From Halobacteriovorax marinus (GTDB taxonomy: Bacteria; Bdellovibrionota; Bacteriovoracia; Bacteriovoracales; Bacteriovoracaceae), in contig MAAO01000006.1 in assembly GCA_002163155.1 (NCBI GenBank), forward strand, positions 682,001-746,000: DNA of 64,000 bases, read 5' to 3'. The number at the start of each line of letters is the position of its first letter. Position 1 is the first letter of the stretch. Both the position numbers and the translations under genes were made by a program. Below are positions 55,790 through 63,878 of the stretch, piece after piece. The notes below the pieces were generated by a model. That model was not told the DNA's origin. It was given only the letters and a program-made list of their open reading frames with translations, and made no database searches.

Positions 55790-56245
55790 ATGGAAGACGC
55801 TGAAAAATCCCTATTTATCATGATTGATATTTTAAATAAAAACCAAATAGAGTTCTCTATTGGTGGAACTGGGCTACTCTATTTTTTAGGGTTATATGAT
55901 AAAGTTGGGGACTGGGATATTTTAACAAATGCTAAATGTAGTCAAATTGAAAAATGTCTAGAAGGGTTAAAGTATACAAAAGTTAGCGTAAAGCATCCTT
56001 TCTACTCTAACTTCTTATATCAAGTTGATCTAAATGGATTTGAATTTGATGTTATGGGTGATTTTAAATATGAAATTGAAGGGGATTTAGTTTCGATGAC
56101 ATCTTCTCCTTATATGTGGAAAGGAAAAGTTCCTTTGGCTGACCCTGCCGAATGGCAGTCTTTTTATGAAAGAATAAATAGAGAATTAAAAAAAGACTCA
56201 AAGAAGTCTGAATTATTGCTAGAGTATTTAAATAATAACAGTTAG
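55790..56245 (+). CDS. nucleotidyltransferase-fold-like protein (cassette 1)
   Basis: 151 residues from the ATG at 55790; the longer open frame upstream runs through the tRNA and is not coding. FSIGGTGLLYFLGLYDKVGDWDILTN recalls the G-G...D-x-D pattern of minimal nucleotidyltransferases/AbiEii-type proteins; FEFDVMGDF could give the third acidic residue. The first unit of the array, with repeat R1 18 bases after its stop. No clear ribosome site. Function is unproven; such folds occur as antitoxin- or toxin-like enzymes. Confidence 0.6.
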   Translation: MEDAEKSLFIMIDILNKNQIEFSIGGTGLLYFLGLYDKVGDWDILTNAKCSQIEKCLEGLKYTKVSVKHPFYSNFLYQVDLNGFEFDVMGDFKYEIEGDLVSMTSSPYMWKGKVPLADPAEWQSFYERINRELKKDSKKSELLLEYLNNNS

Positions 56246-56263
56246 GTCGATTTTTCTAAGAAA

Positions 56264-56293
56264 AGTTCGATATGTCCAAACTACGGTCCACCA
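56264..56293 (+). repeat. tRNA-3'-end-like repeat R1
   Basis: 30 bases: begins AGTTCGATATGTCCAAAC and ends TACGGTCCACCA. Flanks AAGAAA and TTTCTT make an outer inverted repeat. 18 bases after the cassette 1 stop. Confidence 0.95.
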
Positions 56294-56298
56294 TTTCT

Positions 56299-56327
56299 TT
56301 TACTCTTTAATTTCAATATATTACAAT
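56299..56327 (+). promoter_or_regulatory. conserved promoter after R1
   Basis: TTTACT (56299-56304), 17 bases, TACAAT (56322-56327). The same 36-base block follows R4 and R7. Confidence 0.7.
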
Positions 56328-56380
56328 CATAGCGTACAGTGGTCATCGAACTTTTAAGTTTGTGTATTATCTAGGATAAG

Positions 56381-56860
56381 ATGATGATTCGATTAGCTAA
56401 GGAAAAAGATACTAAGGACATTTGGGAGGCTCATATAGCTTCAATAAGAGAAGTTTGTTCTGAGGATTACTCTAACGAACAAATTGCTGGGTGGTCTTCA
56501 TTTTCTTATAGCCATGAGCATTGGGTAAAAACAATGAAAAAAGACCACGTCCTTGTTTACGAAAAAAATGATAAAGTTCACGGCTTTTGTCACTCTGGTA
56601 TCATCGATGATTCAACAGCTGAGATATATGGATTTTATCTTTCTCCACTTGTTGTTGGAAAAGGAGTAGGTATGGAAATGCTGTCTTCGACACTTAAGTA
56701 TTTTAAAGACTTGAATAACATAAGCAAAGTAAAGTTGATTGCAACTCGAACTGCAAAGTCCTTTTATGAAAAAGCAGGTTTTATAGTAACTGGCCCTGAG
56801 TTTCAAGAACCAACAAGAGGTATCATGTTGGAATGTATTCCTATGGAGCTAGCTCTCTAG
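56381..56860 (+). CDS. GNAT-family N-acetyltransferase (cassette 2)
   Basis: 159 residues (second ATG at 56384). GNAT motif A: IYGFYLSPLVVGKGVGMEMLSSTLKYF holds the acetyl-CoA loop (V-G-K-G-V-G); motif B: TRTAKSFYEKAGFIVTG. It acetylates an amine of unknown nature. Single-gene unit bounded by R1 (with its promoter) and R2, which begins 6 bases after the stop. GNAT genes are among the commonest integron cassettes. Confidence 0.87.
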   Translation: MMIRLAKEKDTKDIWEAHIASIREVCSEDYSNEQIAGWSSFSYSHEHWVKTMKKDHVLVYEKNDKVHGFCHSGIIDDSTAEIYGFYLSPLVVGKGVGMEMLSSTLKYFKDLNNISKVKLIATRTAKSFYEKAGFIVTGPEFQEPTRGIMLECIPMELAL

Positions 56861-56866
56861 CAAGAA

Positions 56867-56896
56867 AGTTCGATATGTCCAAACTACGCTCCACCA
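56867..56896 (+). repeat. tRNA-3'-end-like repeat R2
   Basis: 30 bases, AGTTCGATATGTCCAAAC to TACGCTCCACCA. Directly follows the GNAT gene. Confidence 0.95.
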
Positions 56897-56986
56897 TTTT
56901 TACATCTCATTCCTATTATACAAAAACTGTGCAGAGACAGGTCTCCCTTTTTCTGACTAGGCTAAAGTTGCTTTATTTTTCTATTT

Positions 56987-57919
56987 TTAACAAGAATATT
57001 CTGGAAATTTTTTAACAATAAACTGAATAAATGACTCAATTCGAGCAGGTTTAAATTCTGATTTCAAATAGAGAAGACTTATAGGAATGGCTTTAGCGTT
57101 CCATTCACTAAAAACAGGAATCAATTTTTTCTTTTTCAATTCTTCTCTGCAGTATAATTTTGGTAAACGACCTATACCAATACTTTTTAGGGTTGCATGC
57201 TTTATTAATCTTCCACTTTTACAGTTTATGTTACCTGATACAAAAATTTCTTTTTCATTAGAACTCTTTCTATTTTTAACAAAGGTCCATTTTTTTATAC
57301 TTCCAGTAATGCAATTATGGTTTTTTAGATCTTCTGGGTTTGATAATTTTTTCGATTTTGATAAGTATTTTGACGTGGCGACCGTACAAATCTCAATATC
57401 ACCAAGTCTTCTTACGATTAGCTCTGAATCCTCTAATTGTCCCATTCTAATTACAAAATCAAAGCGGTTTTTAGCTATATCTATCTTATTGCTACTAAAG
57501 TCTAACTCGATGTTAACTTTTGGATATTTCAGAGTAAATTCACTAATAATCCTACCAATAATATCCTCTCCGATAACTCCTCCGACACAATTAATTGAAA
57601 TATTTCCTTTGATCTCATCTGAATTATCAAATAGGTCTTTGAGAGAATCCTCTATATTTAAAAGTGATTCTTTCCATTTTAAAAGCAGTACCTGCCCTTC
57701 TTGTGTTAATTTCATCGACCTTGTAGTTCTTTGAATTAATTGAACTGACAGGCTTAATTCTAAATCTTTAATTTGCTTAGAGAGATGGCTTTTGGACACC
57801 TGTAGCCGTATAGCAGCCTCTGAAAAACTTTTACTTTCGGCAACGGTTACAAAGACTTTTATCTGGTCTAATTTTATATTATTAGTTAATTGGAAACAAT
57901 CTGTTCGAATATGAGTCAT
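56987..57919 (-). CDS. LysR-family regulator (cassette 3)
   Basis: 310 residues. Winged helix IKVFVTVAESKSFSEAAIRLQVSKSHLSKQIKDLELSLSVQLIQRTTRSMKLT and a CbnR/CrgA-like effector domain. It is divergent from the small monooxygenase gene 63 bases away, the probable target. It runs opposite to most array genes. Confidence 0.9.
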   Translation of the reverse strand: MTHIRTDCFQLTNNIKLDQIKVFVTVAESKSFSEAAIRLQVSKSHLSKQIKDLELSLSVQLIQRTTRSMKLTQEGQVLLLKWKESLLNIEDSLKDLFDNSDEIKGNISINCVGGVIGEDIIGRIISEFTLKYPKVNIELDFSSNKIDIAKNRFDFVIRMGQLEDSELIVRRLGDIEICTVATSKYLSKSKKLSNPEDLKNHNCITGSIKKWTFVKNRKSSNEKEIFVSGNINCKSGRLIKHATLKSIGIGRLPKLYCREELKKKKLIPVFSEWNAKAIPISLLYLKSEFKPARIESFIQFIVKKFPEYSC

Positions 57920-57982
57920 ATACGCATAATAGATTAAAGTATATTATTAATCAATAAAAGAAACCTTATTCAAGGAGAATAT

Positions 57983-58351
57983 ATGAAAAAAGTACTAACA
58001 TTTTTTATTACAACAGTTTTATTTTCAAGTACCATTTTCGCAAATGTAAGCAAGGGAAACAGTATGCATCATTATGTCATTGTAAATTTCACAGTAAAAC
58101 AAAATAAAATAAGTAGTTTTGTAGAAAAGATGAATGAGCTAAAAGCTCAATTACCCAAAGTGAATGGTTGTGAAGAGGTATCAATTTACCAAGACAAGTC
58201 GAATACAGTTAGTTTCACAATTGTGGAGAAGTGGAAGTCACCAAAGGAACATCAAGAACATATTGAAAATATAACCAATGATGGAAGCCTTGAAGCGATT
58301 TCTAGTTTATTAGCAAAACCGATGTCGGGTTATGGATATAATAAACTCTAG
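57983..58351 (+). CDS. exported antibiotic-biosynthesis-monooxygenase-like protein (cassette 3)
   Basis: 122 residues with a signal peptide (1-20). The mature part is the dimeric ferredoxin-like ABM fold: HHYVIVNFTVKQNKISSFVEKMNELKAQLPKVNGCEEVSIYQDK...VEKWKSPKEHQEHIEN. The family includes quinol monooxygenases and detoxifying enzymes; a periplasmic location is unusual for it. AAGGAG precedes the ATG. Paired with a divergent LysR gene. Confidence 0.82.
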   Translation: MKKVLTFFITTVLFSSTIFANVSKGNSMHHYVIVNFTVKQNKISSFVEKMNELKAQLPKVNGCEEVSIYQDKSNTVSFTIVEKWKSPKEHQEHIENITNDGSLEAISSLLAKPMSGYGYNKL

Positions 58352-58610
58352 GTTTTTAATCAATGCCAGTATGAAAAGACAATGAATTTATAAAAAATGA
58401 AGGGGCCAGTAATTGGCCCTTTGGTTGGTTAAGACTGATTTTAACAAAGTAAAAAATGAGCAGAGAAGTTAATTCTTTAGTCCGAATTACTTGAATAGGT
58501 ACAGGTGCAATTTCTACTTTATCAGTATCAATGTCAGGTGTCTCAATCGTTTTAGCCAGTGTTGGAAAAATGCTTTTGATTATTTATTTGAAGAGATTAT
58601 TAAGTAAGAA
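58352..58610. other. gene-free stretch at the end of cassette 3
   Basis: Contains GGGCCA/TGGCCC hairpin (58403-58419) with only a weak T tract. A minus-strand frame without a start codon (from about 58580 downward, FPTLAKTIETPDIDTD and on) stays open for ~70 codons and could be a gene remnant. I see no clear functional gene. Confidence 0.4.
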
Positions 58611-58640
58611 AGTTCGATATGTCCAAACTACGGTCCACCA
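58611..58640 (+). repeat. tRNA-3'-end-like repeat R3
   Basis: 30 bases, AGTTCGATATGTCCAAAC to TACGGTCCACCA, preceded by AAGAA. No promoter-like block follows; the next gene faces the other way. Confidence 0.95.
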
Positions 58641-58672
58641 CTTTTTTTGTAAGCCTTCTTTTTAAACTCAAT

Positions 58673-59038
58673 TTAAATCCATTCTTGTTTTTCTGACGAA
58701 ATCGTAATCTCTGTTTTTAGATCACCAGTATGAGCTGTAGAAGATGGCTCAATCATCATAAAGTGTGTATCTTCTTGCGCCAAAGGGCAATGCTCTACAC
58801 CTTTAGGTACAACATACATTTCGCCTTCATTTAATACTATGTCTTCACTTCTTAACTTCAGTGTTAGTTGTCCTTTAAATACTATAAATAATTCATCTTC
58901 ATTATCATGTTTGTGCCATATAAGTTCACCGCTACCTTTGGCAATCTTAATGAGTTGACCATTAGATTCTGCGATCACCTTCGGAGTCCAAGTCTCAGTG
59001 AAGAGTGTAAACTTCTCTTTTAAGTTTATCTTATTCAT
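58673..59038 (-). CDS. cupin-domain protein (cassette 4)
   Basis: 121 residues from the second ATG (an ATG three bases upstream is equivalent). Cupin motif 1: WHKHDNEDELFIVFKGQL (His pair and Glu as metal ligands); motif 2: EGEMYVVPKGVEHCPLAQ (third His). It binds a metal and a small substrate of unknown identity. The sole gene between R3 and R4, reversed relative to the array. Reading-frame start is preceded by AAAAGGTAA. Confidence 0.87.
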   Translation of the reverse strand: MNKINLKEKFTLFTETWTPKVIAESNGQLIKIAKGSGELIWHKHDNEDELFIVFKGQLTLKLRSEDIVLNEGEMYVVPKGVEHCPLAQEDTHFMMIEPSSTAHTGDLKTEITISSEKQEWI

Positions 59039-59117
59039 CATATTTACCTTTTTAAGTTTTTAGAGGAATTTTATCTGACAAGTTAAGCTTTGAAAGTAAA
59101 ATTCTTAATGAAAATAA

Positions 59118-59147
59118 AGTTCGATATGTCCAAACTACGCTCCACCA
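59118..59147 (+). repeat. tRNA-3'-end-like repeat R4
   Basis: 30 bases, AGTTCGATATGTCCAAAC to TACGCTCCACCA. Confidence 0.95.
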
Positions 59148-59151
59148 TTTA

Positions 59152-59180
59152 TTTCCTTTTTAATTTCAATACATTATAAT
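59152..59180 (+). promoter_or_regulatory. conserved promoter after R4
   Basis: TTTCCT, 17 bases, TATAAT (59175-59180). Aligns with the blocks after R1 and R7, including TAATTTCAATA. Confidence 0.7.
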
Positions 59181-59283
59181 CTTGAAAAATTAGCTATGGA
59201 ACTTCTAAGGTGGAATCATTTTGTACTCTCACTCTAGTCTTTATCAATAAGCTATAAAGCTTTTTAAGGTAAGAAGGTTAGTT

Positions 59284-59805
59284 ATGAGTAAAATTATCAT
59301 TTTAAATGGTACTTCAAGTTCTGGTAAATCATCGATTGCGAGAGAACTTCATAAGAAACTTTTGAAGCCAGCTTGGGTTTACTTAGAGTGGGATACTTTT
59401 ATAAATATGCTACCTCAGGACCATATTGAAAGTCGTGAGGACTTTTTAGAAATGGTTCCAGGAGTCCTAAGTGGTTTTCACAGCACGATTCGTGCATTTG
59501 CAGATTCTGGAGTAAATTGTATCGTTGATCATGTTTTTCAAGATGAAGACATATATTTTGATATATCTAAAAAATTGAAAGATCATGAAGTATTTTTCAT
59601 TGGACTCCATTGTCCAATTGATATTTTAGAAAAAAGAGAGACAAATCGAGGTGACCGAACTATCGGTACGGCTGAGCGACAAATTAACAAAGTGCATAGA
59701 AATGTATCATATAACTTGGAGCTTGATAGTCACTCTCTATCAATAGATGAATGTGTAAAAAAAGTAATTTTATTAAGTTCTAAGATAGAAAATTTTTTTA
59801 TATAA
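59284..59805 (+). CDS. chloramphenicol-phosphotransferase-like kinase (cassette 5)
   Basis: 173 residues. Walker A LNGTSSSGKSSIARELHKK, then WVYLEWDTFINMLPQ and VNCIVDHVFQDEDIYF (Asp base), and the lid ETNRGDRTIGTAERQ. This is the CPT family, which phosphorylates chloramphenicol or related small alcohols. The substrate here is unknown. Single-gene unit between R4 and R5; drug-modifying kinases of this type also occur as mobile cassettes. Confidence 0.88.
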   Translation: MSKIIILNGTSSSGKSSIARELHKKLLKPAWVYLEWDTFINMLPQDHIESREDFLEMVPGVLSGFHSTIRAFADSGVNCIVDHVFQDEDIYFDISKKLKDHEVFFIGLHCPIDILEKRETNRGDRTIGTAERQINKVHRNVSYNLELDSHSLSIDECVKKVILLSSKIENFFI

Positions 59806-59842
59806 CTATTCAAACTCTGTTAGATCTTCAATTTTTATAAAA

Positions 59843-59872
59843 AGTTCGATATGTCCAAACGATGCTCCACCA
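59843..59872 (+). repeat. tRNA-3'-end-like repeat R5
   Basis: 30 bases, AGTTCGATATGTCCAAAC to GATGCTCCACCA; differs from others at two or three positions (GATGC for TACGC). Confidence 0.95.
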
Positions 59873-59997
59873 TTTTTTATTCGTAATAACCAATTTTAAA
59901 ATTCATCAATAAACTTTTTTAAGTATTTTAGATGCTTATAAATCTCAAAAACTATTTGCTGCTGCATAAAGACTCTAGTTAAGATCTGGGAGTAAGT

Positions 59998-60504
59998 ATG
60001 TTTAAAATTCAAAATATAGAAGAAATGATTTATTTGATTCGTGGACAAAAAGTTATGTTAGATAGTGATTTGGCTAAACTCTATGCGGTTGAAACGAAGG
60101 CCTTAAACCGACAAGTTAGAAGGAATATGATTCGGTTTCCAGAGGACTTTATGTTTCAGCTAACTAAAGAGGAATTTGAATCTTTGAAGTGCCAAAATGG
60201 TACTTCAAAACTAGGAAGGGGAGGAAAGCAGAAGCAACCTCTTGTTTTTACTGAAAATGGCGTTGCAATGCTTTCAAGTGTCTTAAAATCTGATCAAGCC
60301 GCTTTAGTAAATATCGCAATAATGAGAATCTTCACAAAACTTAGAAGTTTCTTGTTGCTTGAAAAAGAGCTTACTGAACGAATGGATGGTATCGAGACAG
60401 GAGCTAATAAAGTATTCAAAGTCGTATTTGAGAGATTGGATAATCTCGAAGAGAGGTTGCCCTCTCATGATAAGGATCGAAACAAGATAGGCCTTAAAGA
60501 ATAG
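59998..60504 (+). CDS. ORF6N-domain (KilA-N-like) DNA-binding protein (cassette 6)
   Basis: 168 residues. The ORF6N domain spans about 10-95: IYLIRGQKVMLDSDLAKLYAVETKALNRQVRRNMIRFPEDFMFQLTKEEF, then PLVFTENGVAMLSSVLKSDQA. A C-terminal coiled coil follows. The domain is common in phage, plasmid and integron-cassette genes, and is thought to bind DNA. Single-gene unit between R5 and R6; R6 starts 16 bases after its stop. Confidence 0.9.
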   Translation: MFKIQNIEEMIYLIRGQKVMLDSDLAKLYAVETKALNRQVRRNMIRFPEDFMFQLTKEEFESLKCQNGTSKLGRGGKQKQPLVFTENGVAMLSSVLKSDQAALVNIAIMRIFTKLRSFLLLEKELTERMDGIETGANKVFKVVFERLDNLEERLPSHDKDRNKIGLKE

Positions 60505-60520
60505 ATAAATTAATGAAGAA

Positions 60521-60550
60521 AGTTCGATATGTCCAAAGTACGCTCCACCA
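60521..60550 (+). repeat. tRNA-3'-end-like repeat R6
   Basis: 30 bases, AGTTCGATATGTCCAAAG to TACGCTCCACCA. Flanks GAAGAAA and TTTCTTC form a perfect 7-base outer inverted repeat. Confidence 0.95.
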
Positions 60551-60783
60551 TTTCTTCTAAATAGAATATATTATCTAATCAGTCGACTGAAAACTGTTTA
60601 GTGAATAAAACCTCTTTAGAGATTCTTAATCTAAGTAAGCCCGGTACTGCACGAACCACGAAAATGTGTCGAATCTTTTTACACCCTCTGTAATCTATCC
60701 AACAAAGCTGAATATATTTATTAAAACTGAGAGAATGTCAGCACATATAAATTTTAAATTACTATTAATAATTGGAGAATCAA

Positions 60784-61347
60784 ATGAAGAAGATCTTTTT
60801 ACTTACTATGTTTTTATTGTCGGCCCTTTCTTATGCAGGAGATGGTGGAATAACGATTGAACAGTTAAATGATCTGTACGAGAAAAAGTCCGCTTCGCTT
60901 GAGCAAATCAGAATAGAAGTAAATAAAGCAAAGGTGAAAAAATCTGCTTATTATGAAGTTGAGGTAAGTGATTTGTTGTTAGAGGGAGTTGCCACGTTTG
61001 CAAAAATTGAGGCATCACTAGCAGTTGCTGTATCATCAGCGATAGTATTAACAAAAGTCTCACACGTTACTACTGCCGCAGCGATTAAGGACTTTTTCCC
61101 AAGATGTCTTAAGACAGCTGGATGTAGAAATGTTCTCGTAGGAATTCCATTAGGATACGCTCTAATAGATACACTTGGTGAAGCTCGCCAAGTCATGAAG
61201 TTCAGCATTAATGATTTCGATAAATTAATCTTAGAAATGGAAGCACAAGAAGATACTTTATATGAGATCAGACAAATACTTAGAAGTGAAGATGGTTCAA
61301 TAGTTCTTTCTCAAGAGGAATTTCAAATCCTTAGTGGAAAAGAGTAA
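60784..61347 (+). CDS. secreted protein of unknown function (cassette 7)
   Basis: 187 residues from the ATG at 60784 (AATTGGAGAA upstream); signal peptide 1-18 (ending LSYAGDGG). It has a hydrophobic helix at about 75-95 (IEASLAVAVSSAIVL) and a second near 120-138. Helical ends. No family recognised. It is 5 bases before the next gene, which also codes a secreted protein with a C-x-n-C; the two are one operon. Confidence 0.6.
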   Translation: MKKIFLLTMFLLSALSYAGDGGITIEQLNDLYEKKSASLEQIRIEVNKAKVKKSAYYEVEVSDLLLEGVATFAKIEASLAVAVSSAIVLTKVSHVTTAAAIKDFFPRCLKTAGCRNVLVGIPLGYALIDTLGEARQVMKFSINDFDKLILEMEAQEDTLYEIRQILRSEDGSIVLSQEEFQILSGKE

Positions 61348-61352
61348 GCACT

Positions 61353-62189
61353 ATGCATAAGTTTGCTTTAGTACTAGTGATAACTGTTATCAATCTTATC
61401 GCTAGTAGCGCCTTTGCGGGAGAGTATCAAGACAGGGTAAGAGCTCAGGCCTATGAGTTTACTTATGAATTATGTCAGGATGACTCTCTATTAGCTGGAT
61501 TAAATCCTTCAATAATTGAAAAGTCGTTTTCTTCAGCCTTTTTATTAGAAAGTGATAATCAAGAAGTCAGCGAAGGAGATGGATACCTTCAGTCGTTAAA
61601 AGATATCTTTCAAATAAATCCATTTGTTGCCGAATTAGTAACAAGCACAGGGTTTCATAATGCGCTCACTGAATGCTACGGCGATGACTCCACTAAAAGA
61701 AAGTACTTTCTTTATAAAGTTTTTGGTTCAGATTTCTTAGGTCGTGTTACTGGAACGATAAGTTCAATACTACCTTATGCCCTGATTAGAAAAGGTCTAC
61801 TTTTAGCTTTTCCAAAAACAGGAATAAAAATAGTTCGCTTTGTAGAAGGTTCTCTTCTCGCAGTTGGAGCAACTGTAGGAAGTGCCGTTGGTTATGACTA
61901 TTATGATAAAAATAATCTTACAAAAGAAGAGTTTAGTGAATCATTAAGCTTTGATAATGAGCAGGATCGAATAATAAAAAATAAGCTTCCTAGTATTTTA
62001 TTAAATGCGAAAATTAGGAATATTATTAAGCTAAAAAAGTACGACCTTATTCCAAATCTAGAGAAACAGATTCTCTCCATGGATGAAATTCCAGTACGTC
62101 TTTCTAAAAAGCTCTGTAAAATACAAAGTATTGAAAATTCATTTCTCTTAGGTCATCTTGATTGCAGTTCACTAGTCGCAATCCAGTAA
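61353..62189 (+). CDS. secreted/membrane-associated protein of unknown function (cassette 7)
   Basis: 278 residues with a signal peptide (1-22, ending SAFAG). Hydrophobic helices near 133-150 (GTISSILPYALIRKGLLLAF) and 165-182 (GSLLAVGATVGSAVGYDYY) match in position and Gly/Ala character those of the preceding gene, so they may form a membrane-inserting pair. Cys at ELCQD, ECYGD, KLCK and LDCSS. No family recognised. Confidence 0.6.
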   Translation: MHKFALVLVITVINLIASSAFAGEYQDRVRAQAYEFTYELCQDDSLLAGLNPSIIEKSFSSAFLLESDNQEVSEGDGYLQSLKDIFQINPFVAELVTSTGFHNALTECYGDDSTKRKYFLYKVFGSDFLGRVTGTISSILPYALIRKGLLLAFPKTGIKIVRFVEGSLLAVGATVGSAVGYDYYDKNNLTKEEFSESLSFDNEQDRIIKNKLPSILLNAKIRNIIKLKKYDLIPNLEKQILSMDEIPVRLSKKLCKIQSIENSFLLGHLDCSSLVAIQ

Positions 62190-62204
62190 TAACTTTTTCA
62201 CAAC

Positions 62205-62792
62205 TTAGCAAGTAAGTGCAGCGTCAAAATTAGTTAGCGCTACAACGTCACCTGTCATCATGTTATCGATATGGATTTTACCAATCCTAACTCTTACAAG
62301 CCTTAAGGTGGGAAATCCCACGGCCGCCGTCATTTTTCTTATCTGACGTTTCTTCCCTTCGCAGAGAGTGATAGAGACCCAACTAGTAGGTCCATGCCTT
62401 TGATCACGGATCTTTTGGCCACGAGTAGGGAGCTGTGGCTCACTGTCTAGCTTGAACGCTTTACACGGGAGGGTTAGGTACTTAGTACCATTAATTCCAA
62501 TCTCGATACCATTTTGTAGTAGTGACAAAGCTTCTGCAGTGATCGCACCATCAACTTGCACATAGTATTCTTTTTCTATGCCTTTGCTTCTGATTTTGTG
62601 GCTCATCATACCGTCGGTTGTAAGTAACAATAATCCTTCAGAGTCGTGATCTAATCGCCCAATGGCCATGGTTTTTTCGGGGAAGTTAAATAGCTCGCCT
62701 AGTAGATGTTTCTTCTTTCGTGTTTCAGGTAAAAACTGACTTAAAAAGCCATATGGCTTAAATATTTTGAAGTGCTGGTTACTGGTTGGCAT
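62205..62792 (-). CDS. RsuA/RluB/E/F-family pseudouridine synthase, RluE-like
   Basis: 195 residues, without an S4 domain, the length of RluE. Catalytic motif AIGRLDHDSEGLLLLTTDG (Asp nucleophile), then KEYYVQVDG, and CEGKKRQIRKMTAAVGFPTLRLVRVRIG. RluE modifies a single uridine in 23S rRNA. It lies 48 bases downstream of the RluA-like gene, both on the minus strand. An rRNA modification gene inside the array is unlike typical cassette cargo. Confidence 0.87.
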   Translation of the reverse strand: MPTSNQHFKIFKPYGFLSQFLPETRKKKHLLGELFNFPEKTMAIGRLDHDSEGLLLLTTDGMMSHKIRSKGIEKEYYVQVDGAITAEALSLLQNGIEIGINGTKYLTLPCKAFKLDSEPQLPTRGQKIRDQRHGPTSWVSITLCEGKKRQIRKMTAAVGFPTLRLVRVRIGKIHIDNMMTGDVVALTNFDAALTC

Positions 62793-62839
62793 TAAATATC
62801 GCCTTAATCGTAAAGTCTGGAGTAGTCACAATGAGCCTA

Positions 62840-63691
62840 CTAATTAGACTCATTTTCAAAGAGCAACCTATCTTCAGGTAATAGAACTTTCACTTCTTTA
62901 TTAGAGTATGGATCGATAAACTCTAAAGAGTAAGATACTAACTTTAAACCCTCTTTATTCTTATTCTTCTCACCATAAATTGGATCACCTATCACTGGGT
63001 GTCCCGCGTCTGCAAAGTGAATTCTTATTTGGTTCTTTCTCTCAGTTTTTAGTGAGATATCGACCATTGTTTTATTGCCGTTAAATTCTAAACATTGGTA
63101 CTCAGTCTTTGTGAATTTCTTATTAATCTCGTTTGTAAATTCACCACTTCCATCCATTTCTCCAAGAACGATGGCCTGATACTTCTTAGTAACTTTATCT
63201 CTCCACATCTCTTGAAAAAGGTTCTGTGTCTTTGGATTATACGCGATTACAACAAGACCTTCAGTTTCTCTATCTAGTCGATTGACTATATTGGCAAATT
63301 TCTTATGCTTTTCAACGTGGCGAAATAGACTTGTCTGATCTCCAAAAGTTGTCCCTTCTGTTAAAGCTCCGGCCGGCTTTAAGTAGACACCATAATTACG
63401 AGTTTCATATAGGTTTTTAAATTCGAATGCTTCATTTAGATCAATCTTTGGATCATAGTAGCACTCAATAATATTTCCAGCCTTTTGAATAGACTTTGCT
63501 TTTCTAACTCTCTTTCTCTTAGTATTAATTGTCTGATAGACGGCCCCAAAAACCATGAGTTTTTTTATTACCGATTTTGATAGGGGTGATAGCTTCTCTA
63601 TGAGGTCAACAATAAGCATGCCATCTTCAGCTGGTAGAGTTGTAAACTTGATGTTTTGCGCCTCTATTTTTTTTTCTATCTGTTCAGTCAT
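62840..63691 (-). CDS. RluA-family pseudouridine synthase
   Basis: 283 residues. An S4-like N-terminal part (SPLSKSVIKKLMVFGAVYQTINTKRKRVRK), then the catalytic IVNRLDRETEGLVVIAYNPKTQ (Asp) and KTERKNQIRIHFADAGHPVIGDPIYG. It makes pseudouridine in rRNA or tRNA; the target is not known. It starts 85 bases left of R7 and reads away from it. Expressed with the RluE-like gene. Confidence 0.9.
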   Translation of the reverse strand: MTEQIEKKIEAQNIKFTTLPAEDGMLIVDLIEKLSPLSKSVIKKLMVFGAVYQTINTKRKRVRKAKSIQKAGNIIECYYDPKIDLNEAFEFKNLYETRNYGVYLKPAGALTEGTTFGDQTSLFRHVEKHKKFANIVNRLDRETEGLVVIAYNPKTQNLFQEMWRDKVTKKYQAIVLGEMDGSGEFTNEINKKFTKTEYQCLEFNGNKTMVDISLKTERKNQIRIHFADAGHPVIGDPIYGEKNKNKEGLKLVSYSLEFIDPYSNKEVKVLLPEDRLLFENESN

Positions 63692-63775
63692 AAATTACCT
63701 ATTTTCAATTGTTTGATGATCATTAATAGTTCATTAATGATCGAATGCAAAGATGACCGGAAAAAAAGATGATTT

Positions 63776-63807
63776 AGTTGTCAATAAATCTAAACTACGC
63801 TCCACCA
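63776..63807 (+). repeat. tRNA-3'-end-like repeat R7 (variant)
   Basis: 32 bases. The right half AAACTACGCTCCACCA is exact; the left half is changed (AGTTGTCAATAAATCT), losing TTCGAT. Probably a diverged copy. Confidence 0.85.
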
Positions 63808-63812
63808 TTCCT

Positions 63813-63841
63813 TTTACTCTTTAAAATCAATAGATTACAAT
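63813..63841 (+). promoter_or_regulatory. conserved promoter after R7
   Basis: TTTACT (63813-63818), 17 bases, TACAAT (63836-63841). Same hexamers and spacing as after R1. Confidence 0.72.
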
Positions 63842-63878
63842 TAGACCATTCTTACGATATCGAACAATAGAGTTATTT

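Noticed and set aside
57087-57734. 215-codon plus-strand frame opposite the LysR gene
   Set aside because: Phe/Ser/Leu-rich antisense of a clear LysR protein.
56264-60550. Complete or pseudo-tRNA genes
   Set aside because: Only T-loop-like and acceptor-end-like pieces are present; the flanking bases do not form a T stem, and there is no D or anticodon arm.
56264-63807. CRISPR array
   Set aside because: Repeats are ~30 bp but separated by 0.5-3.3 kb units that carry genes, and no cas genes are near.
56264-63807. Classical integron attC sites
   Set aside because: No RYYYAAC...GTTRRRY pair in the right order and no long internal palindrome; GTTCGAT deviates from GTTRRRY. The resemblance to a tRNA end is stronger.
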